From Streptomyces galbus (lineage in GTDB: Bacteria > Actinomycetota > Actinomycetes > Streptomycetales > Streptomycetaceae), in NCBI RefSeq assembly GCF_005280195.1, contig NZ_SZPR01000015.1, positions 140,700 to 204,699 of the forward strand: a stretch of DNA of 64,000 bases, read 5' to 3'. Position 1 is the stretch's first letter; each line of letters begins with the position of its first letter. Shown in pieces: positions 16,304-24,239 of the stretch. The notes below the pieces were generated by a model that ran no database searches, was not told where the DNA came from, and was given only the letters and a program-made list of their open reading frames with translations. A program made the position numbers and the translations under genes.

Positions 16304-17674
16304 ATGCGCAGATACTCCTTACACCTCTATCCCGTCCTGGTCGGTGCCCTGGCGATCGCCCTGGCCGCCGCCCTCGGCATCACCCTCGGCGCACCGGCCG
16401 CGCGGGCCGCCACGGTCACGGTCCAGGCCGAGTCCTACGCGGCACAGTCCGGCGTCACCCTGGAGACGACCGCCGACCTGGGCGGCGGGCAGAACGCCGC
16501 CTACCTCGCCGACGGCGACTGGATGCGGTTCGACCAGGTCGACCTCGGGGCGGCCGGCCGTCTGACGGTGTCGGCGCGCCTGGCCTCCGCCACGGGCACC
16601 GGGTCCGTCGAACTGCGCACCGGTTCCCTGACCGGTCCGCTGCTCGCCGTGATCCAGGTCAGCCCCACCGGAGGCTGGCAGACCTGGGCCACCCGCAGCG
16701 CCGACGTCACCACCCATCCGACCGGTCCACAAACCGTGTTCGCGGTGCTGCGCAGCACCACGCCCGGTGACTTCGTCAACATCAACTGGTTCTCGTTCGT
16801 CAGCGGCGGCGACGAGCCCGCGCCGGGCTGGGTCGACGTCGACCAGGCCAAGTGGCAGGCCCAGTTGAACCAGTTCCGCGCCATGACCCCGGCGCCGGTG
16901 CCCGCCAACGCGGTGCGCGTCCCCGAGTTCAACGCCACCTGCACCTACAGCCACTCCAAGCCCGACGACCCGATCGTCTTCCCCGGTCTGCCGGGCGCCT
17001 CCCACATGCACAGCTTCTTCGGCAACAAGAGCACCGACGCCTTCACCACGACCCAGAGCCTGCTGGGCACCACGGCCACGAGCTGCACGCCCGCCAAGGA
17101 CCTCTCCGCCTACTGGATCCCCACGCTCTACGAGCGCGGCAAGGCGGTCGAACCCGACGGGATGATCGTCTACTACGGCTCACGGCTGCCCGACCCCACG
17201 GCGACCGTGCCCTTCCCGCAGGGCTTCCGCATGATCGCGGGCAACGCCAAGCTGCAGGTGGCGACCCCGGCCGGCTCGCCCAACCAGTTCTGGTGCGCGG
17301 GACCGGGCGGCGAGACGGGCCGCAGCGCCGACGGCAACTGGCCGCTGTGCGCACCGACCGCCAAGCTGGTGTACCAACTGGTCTTCCCGGACTGCTGGGA
17401 CGGCAAGCACCTCGACAGCCCGGACCACAAGTCGCACGTCGCCTTCACCTACGACGGCAAGTGCAGCGGCGCCTACCCGGTGGCGATCCCCTCGGTCTCG
17501 TTCGTCATCAGCTACCCGACCAGCGGGAGCGCCGACGGGTTCTCCCTGGCGTCGGGCATGGCCTCGTCCATCCACGGCGACTTCTTCAACGCCTGGGACA
17601 CCGCGGCCCTCGGGCAGCGCGTGAAGGACTGCATCGTGCAGAGCGCCAAGTGCAACTCCGCCGGAACGTTCTGA
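16304..17674 (+). CDS. Secreted CBM6-DUF1996 protein
   Basis: A 456-residue secreted protein. After a signal peptide (about residues 1-37, ending ARA) comes a CBM6-type carbohydrate-binding module (VQAESYAAQSG ... INWFSFV, about 40-165), a short linker, then a DUF1996 domain starting VRVPEFNATCTYSHSKPDDP with paired His/Asp residues (ASHMHSFFGN) and many cysteines. DUF1996 is widespread in fungal wall-associated and bacterial secreted proteins; its activity is not established. Its pairing with a glucanase suggests it acts on or binds the same polymer. Start ATG is preceded by AGGAAG. Confidence 0.85.
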   Translation: MRRYSLHLYPVLVGALAIALAAALGITLGAPAARAATVTVQAESYAAQSGVTLETTADLGGGQNAAYLADGDWMRFDQVDLGAAGRLTVSARLASATGTGSVELRTGSLTGPLLAVIQVSPTGGWQTWATRSADVTTHPTGPQTVFAVLRSTTPGDFVNINWFSFVSGGDEPAPGWVDVDQAKWQAQLNQFRAMTPAPVPANAVRVPEFNATCTYSHSKPDDPIVFPGLPGASHMHSFFGNKSTDAFTTTQSLLGTTATSCTPAKDLSAYWIPTLYERGKAVEPDGMIVYYGSRLPDPTATVPFPQGFRMIAGNAKLQVATPAGSPNQFWCAGPGGETGRSADGNWPLCAPTAKLVYQLVFPDCWDGKHLDSPDHKSHVAFTYDGKCSGAYPVAIPSVSFVISYPTSGSADGFSLASGMASSIHGDFFNAWDTAALGQRVKDCIVQSAKCNSAGTF

Positions 17675-18204
17675 CCCGGCGGACGGCGGCCGCCCTGCTC
17701 CTGGGCCTGGCGGTCGCCGGCTGCACCCCGCAGCCGGCGGCCGACCGGCCCGCACCGGCCGCCTTCAACGACACCGACACCGCGTGGATCCAGCTCATGA
17801 TCCCCATGGACGAACGGGCCGTGCTGCTCACCGACTTGGCGCCCGCACGCGCCGGGCGGCCGGCCCTGGCCGCCCGGGCGAAGGAGGCGCGCAAGCGACT
17901 CGGTGACGAACTCGTCGACCTGCGCGAGCTGTTGCGTCTGTCAGGCGTGCCCGACACTCGCCCCCACGAGGGTCACACCATGCCCGGGATGGTGAGCCTC
18001 GACACGGTGCGCAGGGCGAGGACCGTGTCCGGGGAGCACTTCGACCGCCTCCTCGCCGAGAGCCTGCGGGCCCATCTCGTCCAGGTCCGCATGCTCTGCG
18101 CGAGCGAACGCACGTCGGGGAGCGCCGAGCAGGCGAAGGACCTCGCCGCCGTGATCGAAAGGAGTGTCGCCGAGCAGATCACCCGCCTCGACGCGGTCAC
18201 GTGA
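17650..18204 (+). CDS. DUF305-like lipoprotein
   Basis: A 184-residue lipoprotein with start GTG 17650, overlapping the DUF1996 gene by 25 bp. The first residues (MQLRRNVLTRRTAAALLLGL) and lipobox LAVAGC predict lipid attachment at Cys25. The mature part begins near FNDTDTAWIQLMIPMDERAVLL, resembling the opening helix of DUF305 proteins, but the usual His pair there is replaced by Asp-Glu-Arg; a GHTMPGM segment follows. DUF305 folds are ferritin-like and often near metal genes. The overlap implies translational coupling with the DUF1996 gene. Start choice is tentative, as no strong ribosome site is seen. Confidence 0.65.
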   Translation: MQLRRNVLTRRTAAALLLGLAVAGCTPQPAADRPAPAAFNDTDTAWIQLMIPMDERAVLLTDLAPARAGRPALAARAKEARKRLGDELVDLRELLRLSGVPDTRPHEGHTMPGMVSLDTVRRARTVSGEHFDRLLAESLRAHLVQVRMLCASERTSGSAEQAKDLAAVIERSVAEQITRLDAVT

Positions 18205-18240
18205 GCACCGGCGTCGCCGTCGGGCGGGGCGGAGCCGCCG

Positions 18241-19383
18241 TCACGCACCGCCCCGCACGGACGTGAAGAACTCGGTCGTCCGCTCCAGCCCCTGCTCGCC
18301 GAACATCGTCTCCAGACTCGCGGCGGACGCGGCGGCGGACGCCTCGCTGCGCGGGAACAGCGCCTCCTCGTACGCGGCGAGGGCCGCCTCCGGGTCGCCC
18401 GGGTGGGCGGCGACGGCCCCGGCGAGCTCGGCGCCGTCCAGCATCGCCAGGTTGGCGCCCTCGCCGGCGAACGGGGACATCAGGTGGGCCGCGTCACCGA
18501 GCAGGGTCACGCCCGGGACGCGGTCCCAGCGGTGCCCGACCGGCAGGGCGTGGATGCGCCGCGGGACGAGCGCGCCGTCGGCGTCGGCGACCAGGCCGCG
18601 CAGACCCTCGTCCCACCCGTCGAAGTGCGCGAGGACCGCGGCCTTCGCGGCGGCGGCGTCACCAAAGTCGACGGTGTCCAGCCAGCCCTCGTCGACGCGC
18701 AGGGCGGTGTAGACGTGCAGGCTGCCGTCGGCCTCCCGGTGGGCGAGGAAGCCCCGGCGCTCACCCAGGCAGAGGAAGAACCCGCCGCCGACCAGGGCCG
18801 CGCTGCGCGGGTGCCGGGTCACGGCGTCCAGGAGGTCGGTCTCGACGAAGGAGACACCGGTGTACGCGGGCCGGGCGTCGGACACCAGGGGCCTGATCCG
18901 CGACCAGGCGCCGTCCGCCCCGATGAGCAGGTCGGTGGTGAGGGCGGAGCCGTCGGCGAAGGTCACCTCGTGGCGGCCGTCGCCCAGGGGCCGCGCGCCG
19001 GTGACCTTCCGGCCCCACTGGACCGTGCCCTCGGGCAGGGAGGCGAGCAGCAGGTCGCGCAGCTCTCCCCGGTCCACCTCGGGCCGCCCGCCCGTGGGGT
19101 CGTCCTCCTCGGCGACGTGCACGGTGCCGTCCGGGCCGAGCAGGCGCAGCGCCTGGCCGCCCGGGTGGACGATCCGGCGGAACTCCTCGTAGAGCCCGGC
19201 GGCGCGCAGGGCTTCCTGGCCGCTGTCCTCGTGGATGTCGAGCATGCCGCCCTGGGTGCGGGCCGAGGCCGACGCCTCCGCTTCGAAGACGGCCGCCTCG
19301 ACGCCGTGCACGTGCAGGACGCGGGCGGCGGTGAGACCGCCGAGGCCGGCGCCGATGACCGCGACGGGATGGTGGGTGCTCAT
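18241..19383 (-). CDS. FAD-dependent monooxygenase (TetX/aromatic hydroxylase type)
   Basis: A 380-residue class A flavin monooxygenase. The FAD-binding GXGXXG is IGAGLGGLTAARVL near the N-terminus; the DG motif is LLIGADGAWSRIR and the GD motif is LLGDAAHLMSPFAGEGAN, a form common in TetX-like and related drug-inactivating hydroxylases. It would use NADPH and O2 to hydroxylate an aromatic or polycyclic compound. AGGAGG precedes the ATG at 19383. The promoter bears two palindromes that match the one before the adjacent TetR gene. Confidence 0.88.
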   Translation of the reverse strand: MSTHHPVAVIGAGLGGLTAARVLHVHGVEAAVFEAEASASARTQGGMLDIHEDSGQEALRAAGLYEEFRRIVHPGGQALRLLGPDGTVHVAEEDDPTGGRPEVDRGELRDLLLASLPEGTVQWGRKVTGARPLGDGRHEVTFADGSALTTDLLIGADGAWSRIRPLVSDARPAYTGVSFVETDLLDAVTRHPRSAALVGGGFFLCLGERRGFLAHREADGSLHVYTALRVDEGWLDTVDFGDAAAAKAAVLAHFDGWDEGLRGLVADADGALVPRRIHALPVGHRWDRVPGVTLLGDAAHLMSPFAGEGANLAMLDGAELAGAVAAHPGDPEAALAAYEEALFPRSEASAAASAASLETMFGEQGLERTTEFFTSVRGGA

Positions 19384-19424
19384 CTGGTGCCTCCTGGCGG
19401 GACGCGGGACGTGCTGACACCCAG

Positions 19425-19460
19425 AGGCTAACGAACATGTTCGTGACGAACAAGTTCGTC
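19425..19460 (-). promoter_or_regulatory. Monooxygenase promoter with twin TetR operators
   Basis: Reading leftwards: -35 TTGTTC (19448-19453), 17-bp spacer, -10 TAGCCT (19425-19430). The palindrome ACGAACATGTTCGT (19431-19444) sits in the spacer, and GACGAAC-AA-GTTCGTC (19445-19460) covers the -35. Confidence 0.7.
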
Positions 19461-19503
19461 GCATGCGTGAGGGTCCCCGTCATGCACCGCGGGTCGCGCC
19501 CCG

Positions 19504-20199
19504 TCAGTCGGTCCGACGGGGGAGCGGTGTCCCGGCGATGCCGTTGATCAGGACGTCGAAGCCCCAGGTCAGCCGGTGGTCCACCGGGCCCGCGAGCAGC
19601 GCGGGGAGATGAGCCCTGATCATGGGGTGGGTGGATTCGTCCACCCCGTGCACCGCACGCGACAAAGCGTTCCAGTCGTCCTGCGAGGCGGGCGAGTCCT
19701 CCTGGGTGGCGTGTTCCGCGGCGACGGCCGTGGCGTGCTGGAGCAGCAGGTCGAGGCCCCAGGCGACCTGGTCCGGGGCGGCACCACCGCGGGACAGCAG
19801 GTCGAGGACGCGCTCCACCAGGGCGAGGTAGTTCTCCCCGCTGGGCCGCGCCACCAGCGCCGAGCGGGCCAGTTGCGGGTGCCGGAACAGGACGTCGGTG
19901 TACGACTTGAGCACCGCGAGGAGCTGCTCCCGCCAGTCCGCCTGCACGTCACCGCCGGTCAGGTCGACCTCCCCGAGCAGCGCGTCCAGCACGGCGGCGT
20001 GCAGTTCCGCGGTGTTGGCCACGTAGACGTACAGCGAGGCGGGCCCCGTGTCCAGCTCCTGGGCGAGACGGCGCATGGTCACCTTCGCCAGCCCCTCGGC
20101 GCGCAGGATGCGCAGGGCCGTGCCGACGATCCCCGCGCGGGTCAGGGCCGGTTTGGCGGGGCGTTCGCGGCGGCTGATCGGGTCTCGCTTCGCATCCAT
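19504..20199 (-). CDS. TetR-family repressor (TetR C-terminal class)
   Basis: A 231-residue regulator. The DNA-binding part (ALTRAGIVGTALRILRAEGLAKVTMRRLAQELDTGPASLYVYV) ends in the LYVYV form typical of the TetR_C/tetracycline-repressor class rather than LYYHF. The large C-terminal domain is the ligand pocket. It is co-directional with the monooxygenase gene downstream. A palindrome CGAACGCGTTCG lies 14 bp before its ATG and matches the operators of the monooxygenase, so self- and target repression is likely. Confidence 0.88.
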   Translation of the reverse strand: MDAKRDPISRRERPAKPALTRAGIVGTALRILRAEGLAKVTMRRLAQELDTGPASLYVYVANTAELHAAVLDALLGEVDLTGGDVQADWREQLLAVLKSYTDVLFRHPQLARSALVARPSGENYLALVERVLDLLSRGGAAPDQVAWGLDLLLQHATAVAAEHATQEDSPASQDDWNALSRAVHGVDESTHPMIRAHLPALLAGPVDHRLTWGFDVLINGIAGTPLPRRTD

Positions 20200-20212
20200 G
20201 GGCGGATCGTAA

Positions 20213-20224
20213 CGAACGCGTTCG
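20213..20224 (-). promoter_or_regulatory. TetR autoregulatory operator
   Basis: Perfect palindrome CGAACGCGTTCG, sharing CGAAC-N2-GTTCG with both repeats at 19431-19460, just upstream of the TetR start at 20199. Confidence 0.65.
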
Positions 20225-20340
20225 CCCGGACCCGGGCCCCGCCCCGGCACCCGGTCGGCCGGACGTGGGGGACGACGGTTGGAGCCGCCGCTTCCCGGGC
20301 ACCCGGGGGGCCCGTCCGTGAAGTGTGCTCGGAGGTGCGC

Positions 20341-20835
20341 ATGGCGGTTCGTCACCGTCTGATCAAGACCGACCCGTCCGTGGTGTGGGACGTGATCGCC
20401 GACGGCAACAGGTACGCAGACTGGGTCGTGGGCACCGGCGCCTCGCGCCCGAGCCGGGGCCAGTGGCCCGAGAAGGGCGCCTCGATCGAGTACGAGGTGC
20501 CGATCGGGCCGTGGCGGCTCAGCAACGAGACGATCGTGCGCCGCTGCGACGAGGGCCGCCAGCTCGAACTGGAGATCCTGGCCGGCCCCCTCGGCACCGC
20601 CCGCTTCTCGATCGAGCTGCGCGAGTGGGGCGAGTACTGCCTGGTCATCGCGGACGAACATCCGCTGCAGGGCGCAGGGGGCGCGCTGCACAACTTCGGC
20701 GCGGAGGCAGTGATCCAGCTCCGCCACCGCACCATGCTGGCCCGGCTCGCCCACTGCTGCGAGGAGCAGGCCGAAAAGAGCCACGAGCCGGCCGCCCGCG
20801 GCCTCGGCGTGCAGGAGAACCCCGGCCATGCCTGA
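20341..20835 (+). CDS. SRPBCC-family protein
   Basis: A 164-residue START/polyketide-cyclase-fold protein: MAVRHRLIKTDPSVVWDVIADGNRYADWVVG is the classical first strand and helix, and the later strands form a hydrophobic cavity. Such proteins bind lipids or aromatic ligands. GGAGGTG lies 4 nt before the ATG. The last 8 bp overlap the oxidoreductase start at 20828, so the two are translationally coupled and probably handle the same hydrophobic compound. Confidence 0.8.
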   Translation: MAVRHRLIKTDPSVVWDVIADGNRYADWVVGTGASRPSRGQWPEKGASIEYEVPIGPWRLSNETIVRRCDEGRQLELEILAGPLGTARFSIELREWGEYCLVIADEHPLQGAGGALHNFGAEAVIQLRHRTMLARLAHCCEEQAEKSHEPAARGLGVQENPGHA

Positions 20836-22447
20836 CGCCGTGGTCATCGGCGCGGGCCCCAACGGGCTCGTCGCCGCCAACCTCCTCGCGGGCGCCGGCT
20901 GGAGCGTGGTCGTCCTGGAGGAACAGCCGGAACCGGGTGGCGCGGTCCGCCACGACCGGGGCGTCCACCCCGACTACGTCAACGACCTCTTCAGCTCCTT
21001 CTACCCGCTGGCCGCCGCCTCGCCCGTCCTGGCCTCCCTGCACCTGGAGGACCACGGCCTGCGCTGGAGCCACGCCCCGCACGTGCTGGCCCACCCGCTG
21101 ACCGACGGGCGGTGCGCCGTGCTGGACCGGCGGATCGACGTCACCGCCGACTCCCTGGAGGCGTTCGCCCCCGGGGACGGCGAGGGCTGGCGACGCCTGT
21201 GCCGCCTGTGGGACACCCTGCACCAGGACGTGCTGGACGCCCTCATGACCCCGTTCCCGCCGGTCAAGGCGGGGGCCCGGCTGCTGCGCAAGCTGCGGGC
21301 GGCCGGCGGTCTGCGCGCCGCCCGGTCCCTCGTGCTGCCGGTGCGCCGGCTGGGGGAGGAGGAGTTCACCGGCGAAGGCGGACGGCTGCTGCTCGCGGGC
21401 AACGCCCTGCACGCCGACCTCGCCCCCGAGGCGGCCGGCAGCGGCGGCTTCGGCTGGCTGATGTCGATGCTCGGACAGACCTACGGCTTCCCCGTCCCCG
21501 TCGGCGGGTCCGGCGCCCTCACCGACGCCCTGGTGCGGCGGCTGCGCGCGCACGGCGGAGAACTGCGGTGCGGGGAGCGCGTGGAGCGCGTCATCGTGCG
21601 CGGGGGACGCGCCGTGGGCGTGCGGACCTCCGCCGGGGCGTCCGTGCCCGCCGGCCGCGCCGTGCTCGCCGACGTGGCCGTACCCGCCCTGTACGGGGAG
21701 CTCGTCGGCCCCGAGCACCTCCCCGGCCAGGTCATGGACGACGTGCGGCGCTTCCAGTGGGACTTCGCCACCTTCAAGGTGGACTGGGCCCTGGACGGCC
21801 CCGTGCCGTGGCGGGCCGAGCAGGCGAGCCGGGCCGGGACCGTCCACCTCGCCGACGGCGTGGACGAGCTGACCCGCTTCGCCGCGCAGATCGCCATGCA
21901 CCAGGTGCCCGACCGGCCCTTCAGCCTGTTCGGCCAGATGACGACTTCCGACCCGAGCCGCTCCCCGGCGGGCACCGAGTCGGCCTGGGCGTACACCCAC
22001 GTGCCGCGGGAGATCCGCGAGGACGCGGGGGACGAGGGCATCACCGGCGCCTGGGGCCCGGACGACCAGGAACGCATGGCCGACCGCGTGGAACGGCAGG
22101 TGGAGCGCTTCGCGCCCGGGTTCCGCGCACGCGTGCGGGCCCGCAGGGTCCTCGCCCCGCCCACCCTGGAGTCGCTCGACGCCAACCTGGTGGCCGGTGC
22201 CATCAACGGCGGCACGACCGCCCTGCACCAGCAGCTCTTCTTCCGGCCCGTCCCCGGCACCGGGCGCCCGGAGACCCCGGTGCCCGGTCTCTACCTCGCC
22301 TCGGCCGGCGCCCACCCGGGCGGCGGCGTGCACGGCGCCCCCGGCGCCAACGCGGCCCGTGCCGCCCTGCGCACCGCCCGCCTGCCCGTCCTCGCCGGGG
22401 CCCAGCGCCTCCTCACCCGCCGGGACCGCACCGGACGCAAACGCTGA
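20828..22447 (+). CDS. FAD-dependent oxidoreductase, phytoene-desaturase-like
   Basis: A 539-residue flavoprotein. The N-terminus is an FAD Rossmann motif (VVIGAGPNGLVAANLLAGAG) and the C-terminus has GLYLASAGAHPGGGVHGAPGANAA, the carotenoid-desaturase/CrtI-like signature. Known relatives dehydrogenate isoprenoids or act as retinol saturases. No crtB or crtE is nearby, so carotenoid synthesis is not implied. It is coupled to the SRPBCC gene by an 8-bp overlap. Confidence 0.85.
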   Translation: MPDAVVIGAGPNGLVAANLLAGAGWSVVVLEEQPEPGGAVRHDRGVHPDYVNDLFSSFYPLAAASPVLASLHLEDHGLRWSHAPHVLAHPLTDGRCAVLDRRIDVTADSLEAFAPGDGEGWRRLCRLWDTLHQDVLDALMTPFPPVKAGARLLRKLRAAGGLRAARSLVLPVRRLGEEEFTGEGGRLLLAGNALHADLAPEAAGSGGFGWLMSMLGQTYGFPVPVGGSGALTDALVRRLRAHGGELRCGERVERVIVRGGRAVGVRTSAGASVPAGRAVLADVAVPALYGELVGPEHLPGQVMDDVRRFQWDFATFKVDWALDGPVPWRAEQASRAGTVHLADGVDELTRFAAQIAMHQVPDRPFSLFGQMTTSDPSRSPAGTESAWAYTHVPREIREDAGDEGITGAWGPDDQERMADRVERQVERFAPGFRARVRARRVLAPPTLESLDANLVAGAINGGTTALHQQLFFRPVPGTGRPETPVPGLYLASAGAHPGGGVHGAPGANAARAALRTARLPVLAGAQRLLTRRDRTGRKR

Positions 22448-22526
22448 CCCCTCCCGCCGCACCCCGCGGAGCCCACGTTCACGCTCCCGGGCGCATCCGA
22501 AACCGCACAGGAAAGGGAACACCCAG

Positions 22527-22589
22527 ATGAACGCCCACCCGCCGCGCCCCACGGGCCACGCCCCGCCGCACACCGAGGGAGACCCATGA
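22527..22589 (+). CDS. Possible 20-aa peptide coupled to the next gene
   Basis: A 20-codon frame MNAHPPRPTGHAPPHTEGDP whose TGA overlaps the ATG of the next gene (ATGA at 22586-22589). A purine-rich AGGAAAGGGA stretch lies about 7 nt upstream of its ATG. It may be a leader that couples translation, or chance. No domain; rich in Pro and His. Confidence 0.3.
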   Translation: MNAHPPRPTGHAPPHTEGDP

Positions 22590-23038
22590 ACCACCACCAC
22601 GACGGCCCCGACGCCCGGCACCGCCGCCCCGCGGGCGTCGACGACAAGACCGTCGAGGCCCTCGGATCGCTGTCGAAGGCACTGGAGACCGTCGAGCGGG
22701 CCCGCGGCCACCTCTACGGCTTCCACCAGCTGACCGGCACCGCCGACCTGGAACTCGACCGCGCGGTGCGGCTGCTGCGGGAGGCCGGGCACACCGGCTG
22801 GGCGGACAAGGTCGAGACCGAGGTCCTCGGCCGCAACGTCATCCCGGGCCACTGGACGTTCCAGATCGTCGAGGCCTACAACGACACGTACTACGACCCC
22901 TTCCGGCAGCTGGAACGCGCCGCGGTGGCCGAGCTGGCCGACGGACGCGACCACCTGTACGAGGCGGAGATGAAGGAGGACCGCCGCACCGAAGGCCACC
23001 CCGACCACACGGCGCGCCCGCCGGCCACCGACGCCTGA
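22586..23038 (+). CDS. Conserved protein of unknown function
   Basis: A 150-residue soluble protein. After a His/Arg-rich start, the middle is helical (ALGSLSKALETVERARGHLYGFHQLTGTADLELDRAVRLLREAGH), followed by VIPGHWTFQIVEAYNDTYYDPFRQLER, and ends in a charged tail. The helical bundle with several His and Glu residues could bind a ligand or metal, but no named family is recognised. It sits inside the co-directional oxidoreductase/SDR run; a GAGGGAGA ribosome site precedes the ATG. Confidence 0.7.
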   Translation: MNHHHDGPDARHRRPAGVDDKTVEALGSLSKALETVERARGHLYGFHQLTGTADLELDRAVRLLREAGHTGWADKVETEVLGRNVIPGHWTFQIVEAYNDTYYDPFRQLERAAVAELADGRDHLYEAEMKEDRRTEGHPDHTARPPATDA

Positions 23039-23058
23039 ACCGCAGGAGGGCCGAACCC

Positions 23059-23940
23059 GTGCGTACCAGTCCCCTGAAGAACCGGACCGTCGTGGTGACC
23101 GGAGCGGCCCGCGGCCTCGGCGCGGCCCTCGCGTACGAGATCGCCGGCCGCGGGGCCCGCGTGGCGCTCCTCGGGCACGAGAAGGACCTGCTGGACGAGC
23201 TGGCCACACGGCTGCCCACCCCGGCGCTCGCGCTCGAGACCGACGTGACCGACCTGCCCGCGCTGCGGGAGGCCGCCGACCGCACCCGCCGCACCCTCGG
23301 ACCGCCCTCCGCCGTCGTCGCCAACGCCGGCGTCGCGGACGGGGGCCCCTTCACCGCGACCGACCCGGCCGAATGGCGCCGGGTGATCGACGTCAACCTC
23401 ACCGGCAGCGCCCAGACCGCCCGGGCCTTCCTCCCCGACCTGGAGGCGACCGCCGGCTACTACCTGCAGATCGCGTCCCTCGCGTCCCTCGGCGCCGCAC
23501 CCCTGATGAGCGCCTACTGCGCGTCCAAGGCGGGCGTCGAGGCCTTCAGCCACTCCCTGCGCGCCGAAGTGGCGAGCCGCGGTGTCGCCGTGGGCATCGC
23601 CTACCTCAACTGGACCGACACCGACATGATCCGCGACGCCGACCGGTACACCGTGCTGCGCGAACTGCGCGGCCACATGCCGGGCCCCGCCCGGCACGTC
23701 TACGGCGCCGGCCGGATCGCCTCCCGGATCGTCGACGGCCTGGAGCGCCGCCGCACGGCGGTGTACGCGCCGGCCTGGCTGCGCCTCGTACAGCCCGTAC
23801 GGGCCGCCCTGCCGCCGGTGGTCCTGCGCGCGGCCCGCCGGGACCTGTCGCGCCTGGAGGCCGAGGGGTCACTGCAGCCCACGGGCCTGCTGGGCGCCGG
23901 GGGCGAGGCCGACCGCCTCGCGGAAGGACGCGCGCGCTGA
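23059..23940 (+). CDS. Short-chain dehydrogenase/reductase
   Basis: A 293-residue SDR: cofactor loop TGAARGLGAALA near the N-terminus, NAG in VVANAGVAD, catalytic Ser in LQIASLASLG and the YXXXK pair in SAYCASKAG. The C-terminal 80 residues extend beyond the minimal SDR fold and are Arg-rich, perhaps membrane-associating. The GTG at 23059 follows AGGAGGG. With the flavoprotein upstream it suggests a two-step oxidation/reduction pathway on a lipid-like substrate. Confidence 0.88.
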   Translation: MRTSPLKNRTVVVTGAARGLGAALAYEIAGRGARVALLGHEKDLLDELATRLPTPALALETDVTDLPALREAADRTRRTLGPPSAVVANAGVADGGPFTATDPAEWRRVIDVNLTGSAQTARAFLPDLEATAGYYLQIASLASLGAAPLMSAYCASKAGVEAFSHSLRAEVASRGVAVGIAYLNWTDTDMIRDADRYTVLRELRGHMPGPARHVYGAGRIASRIVDGLERRRTAVYAPAWLRLVQPVRAALPPVVLRAARRDLSRLEAEGSLQPTGLLGAGGEADRLAEGRAR

Positions 23941-23980
23941 ACCGGGGACAGACCAAGGGGGGCCCAGGAAAGGAACGGCC

Positions 23981-24220
23981 ATGACCGACAAGAAGACGCA
24001 GAGCGACAAGTCCCAGGCGGACCTGGACAAGGGCGACGAGGTGACCTGGAAGAGCCACGACTCCACCGCCGAAGGCACGGTCGAGCGCGAGATCACCGAG
24101 CGCACGAAGGCCGCCGGACGCACCGTCGACGCCTCCCCGGACGACCCCCAGTACGAGGTCCGCAGCGAGAAGTCGGGCAAGTCGGCGGTGCACAAGCCGT
24201 CGGCCCTGCACAAGAAGTGA
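23981..24220 (+). CDS. DUF2945 / hypervirulence-associated TUDOR-like protein
   Basis: A 79-residue very polar protein. The KGDEVTWKSHDSTAEGTVEREIT stretch (about residues 17-39) and later YEVRSEKSGKSAVHK are the hallmarks of the DUF2945 (HVA1) TUDOR-like fold. Its molecular role is not established; members are often stress-related. AGGAAAGGAA precedes the ATG. It is co-directional with its neighbours at short spacing. Confidence 0.8.
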   Translation: MTDKKTQSDKSQADLDKGDEVTWKSHDSTAEGTVEREITERTKAAGRTVDASPDDPQYEVRSEKSGKSAVHKPSALHKK

Positions 24221-24239
24221 ACCGCCGAGGACACCCGGC

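Noticed and set aside
20645..23209. 854-codon - frame opposite the oxidoreductase gene
   Set aside because: Very long but low-complexity and antisense to genes with clear motifs.
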